Shown here: positions 14,014 to 22,162 of the stretch, piece after piece | How the letters are laid out: every line of letters starts with the position of its first letter | Position numbering within the stretch: position 1 is the stretch's first letter | Assembly: GCA_000437595.1 (NCBI GenBank) | Contig: FR899851.1 | Span: forward strand, 1-24,260 | Origin: Faecalibacterium sp. CAG:74 | Lineage (GTDB): Bacteria > Bacillota > Clostridia > Christensenellales > Aristaeellaceae | Reading direction: 5' to 3' | Length of the DNA: 24,260 nt | The notes under the pieces: model-generated | Told to the model about the DNA's origin: nothing | Database searches by the model: none | The model's input: the letters and a program-made list of their open reading frames with translations, nothing else | Position numbers and translations under genes: made by a program

Positions 14014-15081
14014 ATGACAGTTGTTTCGGTGCTGGTGGCGCTGCTGCTGCTGGGAATCCTGATTACGGTGCATGAATTTGGGCATTACATTTTCGCGCGC
14101 ATGACGGGGATAGAGGTCATGGAGTTCGCGATTGGGTTTGGGCCGAAAATCGTCGGGTGGACGGGAAAGTCCGGGACGAAATTCGCGCTGCGGTGCATCC
14201 CGCTGGGCGGGTACTGCGCATTCTACGGCGAGGACGACGTGGAGGGCAAAGCCACGAACGACCCGCGCGCGTTCGGCAAGCAGCCGGTTTGGAAGCGGAT
14301 GCTGTCGGTGCTGATGGGGCCGGGCATGAACTTCCTGCTGCCGCTGGTGGTGCTGGTGCTGTACTTCTGGATTGGCGGCGTGACGGGCACGGAAGCCCTC
14401 GTCGCGGATGTGGAGCAGGGCGGCCCGGCGTACACCGCGGGGCTTCAGGCGGGCGATATTATCCTCGACGTCAACGGCACAGCGCCGAATCCCGAAAACG
14501 CGTCGCAGTCGCTGACGGAGCTGATTAACGCGACGCTGGGCGACACGATGGTGCTTGGCATCCGCCGCGACGGCGAGCGCACCGAAATCACCCTCACGCC
14601 GTTCTATGACGCGGAAACCGGGCGCTACCGCATGGGCATCCACGTCAGCGCGGCTGCGTCGGGCGAGATGCTGCCCGTGTCGTTCGGGGAGGCCGTGCGG
14701 GACAGCTGGAACGTGTGCGTCAACGCCGCGACAATCATCGGGAAGGCGCTGCGCGATATGGTCACGACGGGCGCAGGGCTGAATGAAGTCGGCGGTGTCG
14801 TCGGCACAGTCGCGGCGGTCAGCGAGCAGGTCAACACCTATGGCTTCGCGGCGTTTATCAACGCGCTGGTCGTTATTTCCATCAACCTGGGCATCATGAA
14901 CCTGCTGCCGATTCCGGGGCTGGACGGCGCGCGGTTCCTGTTCCTGCTGGTGGAAGCTATCCGCCGCAAGCCGCTGCCGCAGAAGAAGGAAGCCATCGTC
15001 AACCTGATTGGCATGGCGCTGCTCTTCGGGCTGATGATTCTGCTGGTATTTAAGGACGTATGGACACTGATGGGACATTGA
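14014..15081 (+). CDS. rseP: site-2 membrane metalloprotease (RseP/RasP, M50B)
   Basis: 355 residues. The first membrane helix carries the zinc motif H20-E-F-G-H24, and a later helix has the third ligand Asp304 in NLLPIPGLDGAR. Between them is one PDZ domain (ADVEQGGPAYTAGLQAGDIILDVNG region), followed by an FGEAV/T-type stretch and a C-terminal helix pair. The family cleaves anti-sigma factors and remnant signal peptides within the membrane; in Bacillus the homologue is RasP. It is cotranscribed with ispG, 10 bases downstream. The start at 14014 follows AGAAAGGAAAG and fixes the first helix just after the N-terminus, as in the family. The targets here are unknown. Confidence 0.95.
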   Translation: MTVVSVLVALLLLGILITVHEFGHYIFARMTGIEVMEFAIGFGPKIVGWTGKSGTKFALRCIPLGGYCAFYGEDDVEGKATNDPRAFGKQPVWKRMLSVLMGPGMNFLLPLVVLVLYFWIGGVTGTEALVADVEQGGPAYTAGLQAGDIILDVNGTAPNPENASQSLTELINATLGDTMVLGIRRDGERTEITLTPFYDAETGRYRMGIHVSAAASGEMLPVSFGEAVRDSWNVCVNAATIIGKALRDMVTTGAGLNEVGGVVGTVAAVSEQVNTYGFAAFINALVVISINLGIMNLLPIPGLDGARFLFLLVEAIRRKPLPQKKEAIVNLIGMALLFGLMILLVFKDVWTLMGH

Positions 15082-15091
15082 GGGAAATAAA

Positions 15092-16153
15092 ATGTACGAA
15101 ACGAGAATGGTTCGCGTCGGCAATCTGACGCTGGGCGGACACAACCCGGTCTGGGTGCAGTCCATGACGAACACCGACACGCGCGACGCACAGGCGACGC
15201 TTGGGCAGATTCGCGCGCTGGCGAAAGCGGGATGCGACATCGTGCGCGTCAGCGTGTACGACGAGGATTGCGCCCGCGCCGTCCGCACGCTGGTGGACGG
15301 TTCGCCCGTGCCGCTGGTGGCGGATATCCACTTCAACCACCGGCTTGCCATTGCCGCGGCGGAAAACGGCATCCATAAGCTGCGCATCAACCCCGGCAAT
15401 ATCGGCGGCGAAGCGCACGTTCGGGAGCTGGCGGCGGCGGCAAAGGCGCATCACATCCCGATTCGCATCGGCGTGAACACCGGGTCGATTGAGAAGGATA
15501 TTCTGGCGAAGTACGGGCAGCCGTGCGCCGAGGGGCTGGTGGAAAGCGCCCTGAATCACGCGCGGATGCTGGAGAAAGTCGGCTTCGAGGATATTGTGCT
15601 GTCCATGAAGGCGTCGGACGTGCGCCTGACGATTGCCGCTTACGAGCTGGCGGCGAAGCGCTGCGATTACCCGCTGCACGTCGGCGTGACCGAAGCGGGT
15701 CTGCCGGGGCAGGGGACAATCAAGAGCGCGATTGGCATCGGCGCGCTGCTGGCGGAGGGCATCGGCAACACGATTCGCGTCAGCCTGACGGGCGACCCCG
15801 TGCCGGAAGCCAAGGCAGCGTGGGACATCCTGCGCGCGCTGAACCTGCGGACGCATGGCGTGCAGCTGGTGTCCTGCCCGACGTGCGGGCGGACGTGCAT
15901 CGACGTGGCGGGCATTGCCGCGCGCGTGGAGAAGGAGCTTTCGGACATTCAAGTGCCGCTGAAGGTGGCGGTGATGGGCTGCGTGGTGAACGGCCCCGGC
16001 GAAGCGCGCGAAGCGGACATTGGCATGGCGGGCGGCAAGCGCGGCGGCGTACTGTTCGTCAAGGGGCAGGAGCCGATGGTGGTCGAGGAGAATCTGGCTG
16101 ACCGCCTGATTGAACTGGCACGGAAGATTGCGGCGGAAAAAGCGGGGAAATGA
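15092..16153 (+). CDS. ispG: 4-hydroxy-3-methylbut-2-enyl diphosphate synthase
   Basis: 353 residues, the standard bacterial length. It reduces methylerythritol cyclodiphosphate to HMBPP with a [4Fe-4S] cluster, the next-to-last MEP step. The N-terminal TIM barrel begins RMVRVGNLTLGGHNPVWVQS. The cluster ligands are Cys262 and Cys265 (CPTCG), Cys297 (MGCVVNGPGE) and Glu304. The cluster would depend on an assembly system such as the sufCB pair in this window. The start is 10 bases after rseP, with GAGGGA upstream. The stop is inside a hairpin loop (16134-16164). Placing ispG between rseP and polC is common in Clostridia; proS, often next, is absent. Confidence 0.96.
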   Translation: MYETRMVRVGNLTLGGHNPVWVQSMTNTDTRDAQATLGQIRALAKAGCDIVRVSVYDEDCARAVRTLVDGSPVPLVADIHFNHRLAIAAAENGIHKLRINPGNIGGEAHVRELAAAAKAHHIPIRIGVNTGSIEKDILAKYGQPCAEGLVESALNHARMLEKVGFEDIVLSMKASDVRLTIAAYELAAKRCDYPLHVGVTEAGLPGQGTIKSAIGIGALLAEGIGNTIRVSLTGDPVPEAKAAWDILRALNLRTHGVQLVSCPTCGRTCIDVAGIAARVEKELSDIQVPLKVAVMGCVVNGPGEAREADIGMAGGKRGGVLFVKGQEPMVVEENLADRLIELARKIAAEKAGK

Positions 16154-16190
16154 CGCTTTTTCCGGCGGAAAAGCTGGGAAAAGTGCTTTT
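16134..16190 (+). terminator. two hairpins at the end of ispG
   Basis: CGGAAAAAGCG (16134-16144) pairs with CGCTTTTTCCG (16154-16164), with the ispG stop in the loop. A second, shorter hairpin, GAAAAGC/GCTTTTC, follows about five bases later. There is no clean T run beyond the stems, so termination efficiency is uncertain. Confidence 0.4.
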
Positions 16191-16213
16191 CGGCTGATTG
16201 GTGACTTGATTTT

Positions 16214-16254
16214 GATTGTTGCAGAGGGTTTCGTCTCTGCGAAGGCGAAACCTT
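16214..16254 (+). repeat. R2 repeat, copy e (first hairpin only)
   Basis: GATTGTTGCAGAGGGTTTCG matches the upstream edge of copies b and d. TTTCGTCT and AGGCGAAA pair around CTGCGA, keeping the TGCG loop core. The second hairpin is missing; R1 copy F begins at once. A truncated or hybrid element. Confidence 0.7.
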
Positions 16255-16398
16255 GAATAAACACGCGAGAGTAGTATGAAGAAGTGTACAACTCAATCGC
16301 GCGAAAGGGTCAAGGGAGGAACTCCCTTGCGGAGTCCAGAGGCAGAGCCTCTGGTGGGGTCAAGGGGGAGATGAGATGGGACGAAGTCCTCCCCCTTG
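16255..16398 (+). repeat. R1 dispersed repeat, copy F, three modules
   Basis: R1 core from AATAAACACGCG, palindrome CAAGGGAG-GAA-CTCCCTTG (16311-16329), module CCAGAGGC-AGA-GCCTCTGG (16336-16354), and the 38-base nested module 16361-16398: outer CAAGGGGGA/TCCCCCTTG with inner GGAC-GAA-GTCC at 16379-16389. It ends 33 bases before polC. Confidence 0.9.
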
Positions 16399-16431
16399 GC
16401 TCGTCGTCGTTATAGGGAAGGAGGAAGCAGC

Positions 16432-19400
16432 ATGAGTTACGATGAATTGCTCGCGCAGGTGTATGCCGCGCTGCCGCAGCTCAAGGGGCAGCTGCACGCG
16501 CCGCGCGTGGTGTATGTGCAGTCGCAGGGCAAGGTGTACATCACGTTTGAGTCAAATGTGCTGGTGGAGGAAGCATCGTTCCTGAAGCTGGAAGCGCTTC
16601 TGCGGCGCGTTTTCCCGCAAAAGCCGCTGGCGCTGCGCGTCGTGTCGCCGGGACTGAAGGACGATTTTCTGGAGAACATCAGCGCGTATAAGCAGGTGCT
16701 GACCGACTTCCTGCGCCGCAATTATCCCGCGTCCGCAAGCTGGATGAGCCAAATCGACTGGCGGTGCGACGGCAAGCGCATCACGTTGACCTTCCCCGAC
16801 GCGTTCAGCCTGGAATACATGGGGCGGCAGAACGTCGCGGCGCGCCTGTCGCAGGCGGTGAAGGACATTTTTTCCGCCGAGGTGATGGTGGAACTGACCG
16901 TCGCGGGCGATCAGGAGAAGCGGCTGGCGGAAATCCGCGAAGAGAGATTGCGCGAGCAGACCGTCACCTACACGCCGGAGCAAATCGCCGCGATGACGCA
17001 GGGGGACGCCAAGCCCGCGAAGGAGCACAAGGAGCGCAAGCCGTCCGCGCCGCGCGAGAAGAAGCCGGAGCAGACCATGCCGGAGCGCGACCCGATGCTG
17101 CCCGTGATGACCGACCACGCCATCGGCAAGCCGATTATGGGGCGCGCGATTGCCGATCCGCCGATGGAAATGAAGGAGCTGGCAAGCGACGCGGGGCTGG
17201 TCGTCGTGCAGGGCGACATTTTCAAGCTGGAAACGAAGGAACTCAAGGGCGGCGAACTGCTGCTCGTCACCTTTGCCATCACCGACTACACGTCGTCCAT
17301 CCTCTGCAAGGCGTTCATGCGCTACCGCCGCCTGCCCTTCGGCAAGAAGAAGGACGACGACGCGCCGCCGCCGCCGATTACCGACGAGGAACGTCAGGCG
17401 GTGATGGACAAGGTCAACCAAATCAAGGTGGGGCTGAACGTCAAGGTGCGCGGCGAGTGCATGTACGATAATTTCGCGCATGAGCTGTCCATTTCCATCC
17501 GCGATATGGTGCCGATGGAGCGCATCAGGCGCGAGGACACGGCGGAGGAAAAGCGCATCGAGCTGCACATGCACACCAACATGTCCACCATGGACGCGCT
17601 GACCCCGGCGGGTGACCTCATCAAGCGCGCCATCGAGTGGGGGCATCCCGCCGTCGCGATTACCGACCACGGCGTGGTGCAGGCGTTCCCGGCGGCGTTC
17701 AATGCCGTCAAAAAGCAGCCGATTAAGCTGATTCCGGGCTGCGAGGGCTACCTCATCGACGAAACGCAGGTCGTCACCGATGAAGACGACCGCTCGATTG
17801 ATGATACCATCGTCGTGCTGGACTTTGAATCCACCGGGCTGGATACGCTGAAAGACCGCGTGATTGAAATCGGCGCGGTGAAAATGACCGGCGGCACGCT
17901 GGTGGATACGCTGTCGATTCTGGTGAACCCGAAAATTCCCCTGCGGCCGAAAATCACCGAAATCACGGGCATTACGGACATGATGCTGGCGGATAAGGAG
18001 ACGGCGGAGACCGCTATCCCGAAGCTGATGGACTTCATCGGCGATGCCGCGATTGCCGCCCACAACGCCGCGTTTGACGGCAAGCTGCTCAAAGCGGAGC
18101 TGCGCCGGCTGGGGCGCGAGTTCAACGCGCCGATTCTGGATACGCTGTCCCTGTCGCGCAAGCTGCTGCCGGAACTGAAGTCGTTCAAATTGAAGAGCGT
18201 CTGCAAGGCGCTGAGCGTGAGCCTCAAAAACGCCCACCGCGCCGTCCACGACGCAACCGCGACGGCGTACTGTCTGGCGAAGATGTTCAAAATCGCCAAG
18301 GAAGAGCACGGGTTCACCAAACTCAGCGACCTGAACACGCTCAAAGGCGGCGCCATCGGCGAAAGCTACCATGTCATCCTGCTGGTGAAAAGTCAGGAGG
18401 GGCTGGTCAATCTCAACCGACTGGTGTCCATTGGGCATCTTGACTACTTCCGCCGCCGCCCGCATATGCCGCGTTTCATGATTGACCGCTACCGCGAAGG
18501 GCTGATTATCGGCAGCGCGTGCGAGGCGGGCGAACTCTACCGCGCGGTGCTGGAAAATGAGCCGTGGGAGAAAATCAAGGAAATCGCGTCGTGGTATGAC
18601 TATCTGGAAATCCAGCCCGTGGGCAACAACGCGTTTCTGGTGCGCGAGGGGCGCGTGGCGGACGACGAGGCGCTGCGGGACATCAACCGCAAAATCGTCC
18701 AGCTGGGCGACGAGCTGGGCAAGCCGGTCGTCGCGACGGGGGATGTGCACTTCCTTGACCCGCACAACGCCATCAACCGCTCCATCATTCAGGCGGGCAT
18801 GGGCTACGATGATGCCGACATGCAGCCGCCGCTGTACTTCAAGACGACGAACGAGATGCTGGAGGAATTTGCCTACCTTGGTGCGGAAAAGTGCCACGAG
18901 GTCGTCATCGACAATCCGCGGAAGATTGCGGATCAGGTGGACAAGCTGCAATTGTTCCCCAAGCACCCCAAGGGCGAGGACACCTTCCAGCCGTTCTGGG
19001 AGGACGCGGCGGACAACATTCAAAATATGACATGGGGAACGGCGAAGGAACTCTACGGCGATGAGCTGCCCGAAATCGTCGTGAACCGGCTGAACAAGGA
19101 GTTAAAATCCATCATCGGCTATGGCTTCGCGACGCTGTACAACATTGCCCAGCGGCTGGTCAGCAAGTCCAACGCGGACGGATACCTTGTCGGCAGCCGC
19201 GGTTCGGTCGGTTCGAGCCTCGTTGCGCGTATGTGCGGCATCACGGAGGTCAACGCGCTTCCGCCGCATTACCGCTGCACCCACTGCCGCAAGGGCTTTT
19301 TCGACGTGGACAAGAGCCAATACAAAGTCGGCGTTGACCTGCCGGACAAGGACTGCCCAATCTGCGGTCAGAAGCTCGTGAAGGACGGCTTCGACATCCC

Positions 19401-20859
19401 GTTCGAGGTGTTCCTCGGCTTTGAGGGCGACAAGGTGCCTGATATTGACCTGAACTTCTCCGGCGAATATCAAAACCGCGCGTTCCATAACGTCGAGGAG
19501 CTGTTCGGGCATGACCACGTTTTCCGCGCGGGTACGATTACGGGTCTGGCGGAAAAAACGGCGTATGGCTATGTGTCGAAGTACTTCGAGGAGCGCGGAT
19601 TGCAAGTCGGCAACACGGAGAAGGAGCGTCTGGCGGCGGGCTGCGAAGGCGTGAAAAAGACGACGGGTCAGCACCCCGGCGGCATGGTCGTCGTGCCGAA
19701 GGAATACGAAATCTACCAGTTCACCGCCGTGCAGCACCCCGCCGACGACCTCAATTCCGACTTTACCACCACCCACTTTGACTTCAACTCCATGCACGAC
19801 ATTCTGGTTAAGCTGGACTGCCTCGGTCACGACGACCCGACGGTTTTGCACATGCTGGAGGAACTGACGGGCATCGGCTACAAGGATGTTCCGCTGGATG
19901 ACCCGGACGTGCGAAGCCTGTTTTCGTCGCCCAAGGCGCTGGGCGTGACGCCGGAGGATATCGGCTGCCTGACGGGTACGTTCGGCGTGCCGGAATTCGG
20001 CACATCGTTCGTGCGCGGGATGCTCGACGAAACGAAGCCGACGACGATGGAGGAACTGCTGCGCATTTCCGGCCTGTCCCACGGCACGGACGTGTGGCTG
20101 GGCAACGCGCAGGAGCTGATTGCAAACGGTACGGCGAAATTGAGCGAGTGCGTCTGCTGCCGTGACGACATCATGAACTACCTGATTGACAAGGGCGTTG
20201 CGCCGAAGATGGCGTTCACGACGATGGAGAGCGTCCGCAAAGGGCGCGGTCTGAAGCCTGAAATGGAACAGGCGATGATTGAGCAGCACGTTCCGCAGTG
20301 GTTCATGGATTCGTGCAAGAAAATCAAGTACATGTTCCCCAAGGGGCACGCCGTGGCGTATGTGACGATGGCGCTGCGCGTGGCGTGGTATAAGGTGCAT
20401 CGTCCGCTGGCATATTATTGTGCGTACTTCACCGTGCGCGGCGACGGCTTCGACGCGATGACGATGCTGATTGACCCCGCGACGATTCGCGAGAAAATCA
20501 AGCAGATTAAAGCTGACCCGAAGGCGTCCGCGAAGGACAAGGAAGCCGTGACGAGCCTTGAACTGGTGCTGGAGATGAACATGCGCGGCTTCAAGTTCCT
20601 GCCGTGCGACCTGTACAAGAGCGACCTGAAGAAATTCAAGATGGAGGGCGAAACGGGGCTGCGGTGTCCGTTCACGTCCTTGGGGGGACTGGGCGAATCG
20701 GCTGCCATCAACATTGTGCGCGAGCGCGAGCGCGGCCCGTTCATGTCGGTGGAGGACTTGAAGGAGCGCACGCGCATTTCCAGCGCGGTCATTGAGCTGC
20801 TGCGGACGCACGGTTCGCTGGAGGGCTTGAGCGAAACCAGTCAGGTCTGTATGTTCTGA
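16432..20859 (+). CDS. polC: DNA polymerase III PolC, Gram-positive type
   Basis: 1475 residues, close to the usual 1440. In order: an N-terminal domain, an OB fold (about 240-370), and a PHP domain starting ELHMHTNMSTMDA (about 377) that is split by a DEDDh proofreading exonuclease. The exonuclease shows DFESTG (Asp464, Glu466), AHNAAFD and HRAVHDATATA. The polymerase region follows, with GSRGSVGSSLVARM, a zinc site (CTHC near 948 and CPICGQ) and catalytic PDIDLNF (Asp1004, Asp1006). The C-terminal part includes KIKYMFPKGHAVAYV. This is the main replicase of low-GC Gram-positives, acting with DnaE and the sliding clamp. The ATG at 16432 has AAGGAGG upstream. R1 copy F lies immediately upstream, and no sigma-A promoter was recognised. 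Confidence 0.98.
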   Translation: MSYDELLAQVYAALPQLKGQLHAPRVVYVQSQGKVYITFESNVLVEEASFLKLEALLRRVFPQKPLALRVVSPGLKDDFLENISAYKQVLTDFLRRNYPASASWMSQIDWRCDGKRITLTFPDAFSLEYMGRQNVAARLSQAVKDIFSAEVMVELTVAGDQEKRLAEIREERLREQTVTYTPEQIAAMTQGDAKPAKEHKERKPSAPREKKPEQTMPERDPMLPVMTDHAIGKPIMGRAIADPPMEMKELASDAGLVVVQGDIFKLETKELKGGELLLVTFAITDYTSSILCKAFMRYRRLPFGKKKDDDAPPPPITDEERQAVMDKVNQIKVGLNVKVRGECMYDNFAHELSISIRDMVPMERIRREDTAEEKRIELHMHTNMSTMDALTPAGDLIKRAIEWGHPAVAITDHGVVQAFPAAFNAVKKQPIKLIPGCEGYLIDETQVVTDEDDRSIDDTIVVLDFESTGLDTLKDRVIEIGAVKMTGGTLVDTLSILVNPKIPLRPKITEITGITDMMLADKETAETAIPKLMDFIGDAAIAAHNAAFDGKLLKAELRRLGREFNAPILDTLSLSRKLLPELKSFKLKSVCKALSVSLKNAHRAVHDATATAYCLAKMFKIAKEEHGFTKLSDLNTLKGGAIGESYHVILLVKSQEGLVNLNRLVSIGHLDYFRRRPHMPRFMIDRYREGLIIGSACEAGELYRAVLENEPWEKIKEIASWYDYLEIQPVGNNAFLVREGRVADDEALRDINRKIVQLGDELGKPVVATGDVHFLDPHNAINRSIIQAGMGYDDADMQPPLYFKTTNEMLEEFAYLGAEKCHEVVIDNPRKIADQVDKLQLFPKHPKGEDTFQPFWEDAADNIQNMTWGTAKELYGDELPEIVVNRLNKELKSIIGYGFATLYNIAQRLVSKSNADGYLVGSRGSVGSSLVARMCGITEVNALPPHYRCTHCRKGFFDVDKSQYKVGVDLPDKDCPICGQKLVKDGFDIPFEVFLGFEGDKVPDIDLNFSGEYQNRAFHNVEELFGHDHVFRAGTITGLAEKTAYGYVSKYFEERGLQVGNTEKERLAAGCEGVKKTTGQHPGGMVVVPKEYEIYQFTAVQHPADDLNSDFTTTHFDFNSMHDILVKLDCLGHDDPTVLHMLEELTGIGYKDVPLDDPDVRSLFSSPKALGVTPEDIGCLTGTFGVPEFGTSFVRGMLDETKPTTMEELLRISGLSHGTDVWLGNAQELIANGTAKLSECVCCRDDIMNYLIDKGVAPKMAFTTMESVRKGRGLKPEMEQAMIEQHVPQWFMDSCKKIKYMFPKGHAVAYVTMALRVAWYKVHRPLAYYCAYFTVRGDGFDAMTMLIDPATIREKIKQIKADPKASAKDKEAVTSLELVLEMNMRGFKFLPCDLYKSDLKKFKMEGETGLRCPFTSLGGLGESAAINIVRERERGPFMSVEDLKERTRISSAVIELLRTHGSLEGLSETSQVCMF

Positions 20860-20881
20860 GGGGCATGGCGATTGCCCTCAG
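20856..20881 (+). terminator. hairpin overlapping the polC stop
   Basis: CTGAGGGGC pairs with GCCCTCAG (one bulged G); the polC TGA lies in the 5' arm. The tail GCTGCCTTCGCTTTTG is only mildly T-rich, so termination is likely but not certain. Confidence 0.45.
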
Positions 20882-20920
20882 GCTGCCTTCGCTTTTGTGA
20901 CTTTTATGTTTCTTGATTTG

Positions 20921-21007
20921 GATTGTTACAGGGGGATGCGCCTGCGGGCGCACCAAAGGGCTTTCCGATCGCCCTTTGGAAACCTTCGGCGCCGCTACTT
21001 TTGGGGT
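20921..21007 (+). repeat. R2 double-hairpin repeat, copy d
   Basis: First hairpin TGCGCC-TGCG-GGCGCA (20937-20952). Second hairpin CCAAAGGGC (20953-20961) with GCCCTTTGG (20971-20979), loop TTTCCGATC. The tail is the same as in copy b. Just beyond, TACTTTTGG (20996-21004) can pair with CCAAAAGTA (21042-21050), and GGTTGGC (21015-21021) with GCCAACC (21072-21078). The 438-base gap after polC thus consists of two R2 copies, R1 copy G and these pairings, with no gene. Confidence 0.9.
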
Positions 21008-21084
21008 TATTTGCGGTTGGCTTATGCCGTGGCTTGAGGAACCAAAAGTACACTAACTAAAAAGCAACGCTGCCAACCAATAAA

Positions 21085-21160
21085 CTTAGATGGGGACGCG
21101 AAGCAGTCCAGAGGGCGACCGCAAAGCCCTCTGGTCGCGTCCGCAGACGCGAAATCCTGC
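21085..21160 (-). repeat. R2 double-hairpin repeat, inverted copy
   Basis: On the + strand: CCAGAGGGC (21108-21116) with GCCCTCTGG (21126-21134), then TCGCGTC-CGCA-GACGCGA (21135-21152). Read on the minus strand it lines up with copy a: GGATTTCGC, stem, TGCG loop, stem, then loop TTTGCGGTC. An alternative outer stem GGACGCGA (21094-21101) with TCGCGTCC (21135-21142) competes with the second hairpin. Confidence 0.88.
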
Positions 21161-21283
21161 ATAAACACGCGGAAGTTGTATGAAGAAGTCACCAACTCAA
21201 TCGCGCGAAAGGGTCAAGGGAGGAACTCCCTTGCAGGGTGCAGGGACAGCGTCCCTGCCGGAGTCCAGAGGCAGAGCCTCTGG
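21159..21283 (+). repeat. R1 dispersed repeat, copy G, three modules
   Basis: R1 core from GCATAAACACGCGG, palindrome CAAGGGAG-GAA-CTCCCTTG (21215-21233), module GCAGGGAC-AGC-GTCCCTGC (21240-21258) and module CCAGAGGC-AGA-GCCTCTGG (21265-21283). The last stem directly abuts the GGGGAGG ribosome site of the next gene. Confidence 0.92.
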
Positions 21284-21297
21284 GGAGGTTTTCAACA

Positions 21298-22113
21298 ATG
21301 AAGGAATTGCATCGGGCAAGGGTCGTCGCCATCGGCAGCGAAGAGGATATGGCGGCTGTCTGCCGTACATTGCTCGCAAACTGCGATTGGCTGGAAATCC
21401 CGGATGATCGCCCGCCGTATTCGCTGGAGGAGCTGCGCCAGCAGGTCAAAAAGCACGCGGAGGAGCTGGGCGGCGAGGAGAGCGGATTCTACTATGGCAT
21501 GGTCGCGCGCTATACCTATGGCGACGCGGATAACCGCACCTGCCGCTTTGACATTGCGCGCCAGCCCAGCGGATTGTGGACGGCGTGCTTCCATTATGAT
21601 GGCGAAACGCCCTTCCAGAGCGAGGACTGGCTGTACCTGCATGAACACGCCGGGCGCGTGCCGATGCTGGCGATTCATGCCTGCGCGGATTTTGCGGCGG
21701 ATAAGGGGATGACCGTCTTTACCGGCGGACAGACGCTGGATGAGTGGTCGCAGATGGCGGAAATCTGGTTCTGGCTGATGGAACAGTACGAAATCGGAAA
21801 TCCGCCGGAGGAAGCCGTGCAGCACCTGAAGAAGCTGGAAGGTATCATGCGCCAAAGCGACTTTGACATGACCATCCCCGAACTTCTTCGGGGGTGCATC
21901 GACCACCTGAACGACGTCATGGCGCACACGAATCAGCCGGATGCACTGCGCCGCTTGATGGACGAATGCGCCGAAAGAAAAGATTATCAGGGGCTGTTCG
22001 TCGTGCAGTGTCAGGTGGCGGAAACGGTGCTGTGGGACTGCACGCACGTTGATTTGTGGCTTGCGAACCTCGAAAGCATCCTGCGCGAGTGGCAGAAGGA
22101 GAATCCGGCATAA
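21298..22113 (+). CDS. protein of unknown function between polC and yabP
   Basis: 271 residues, soluble, without signal peptide or membrane segment; I do not recognise the family. The N-terminal part is mixed (ARVVAIGSEEDMAAVCRTLL, then a Trp/Tyr-rich middle with YYGMVARYTYGD and GLWTACFHYDGETPFQSEDW). From about residue 160 it looks helical and acidic, with EWSQMAEIWFWLMEQYEIG, a leucine-spaced HLKKLEGIM stretch and a closing helix LWLANLESILREWQ. The start at 21298 is set by GGAGG at 21284-21288, which lies next to the last R1 hairpin, so initiation could be affected by that fold. It is followed after 49 bases by yabP. Base composition matches the neighbours. Context gives only a weak hint of division or sporulation. 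Confidence 0.85.
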   Translation: MKELHRARVVAIGSEEDMAAVCRTLLANCDWLEIPDDRPPYSLEELRQQVKKHAEELGGEESGFYYGMVARYTYGDADNRTCRFDIARQPSGLWTACFHYDGETPFQSEDWLYLHEHAGRVPMLAIHACADFAADKGMTVFTGGQTLDEWSQMAEIWFWLMEQYEIGNPPEEAVQHLKKLEGIMRQSDFDMTIPELLRGCIDHLNDVMAHTNQPDALRRLMDECAERKDYQGLFVVQCQVAETVLWDCTHVDLWLANLESILREWQKENPA

Positions 22114-22162
22114 TCGGCAATCGCCGCGCATACCCTGACAGCAGGAGAGGGGGGAGCGCACA

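Noticed and set aside
16552..19023. Very long open frame on the minus strand opposite polC (823 codons); similar ones opposite tsf-pyrH (7443-9320) and the GH2 gene (4773-6488)
   Set aside because: These are mirror frames of GC-rich coding sequence. Their translations are Arg/His/Val-rich without motifs, and the + strand genes are certain.
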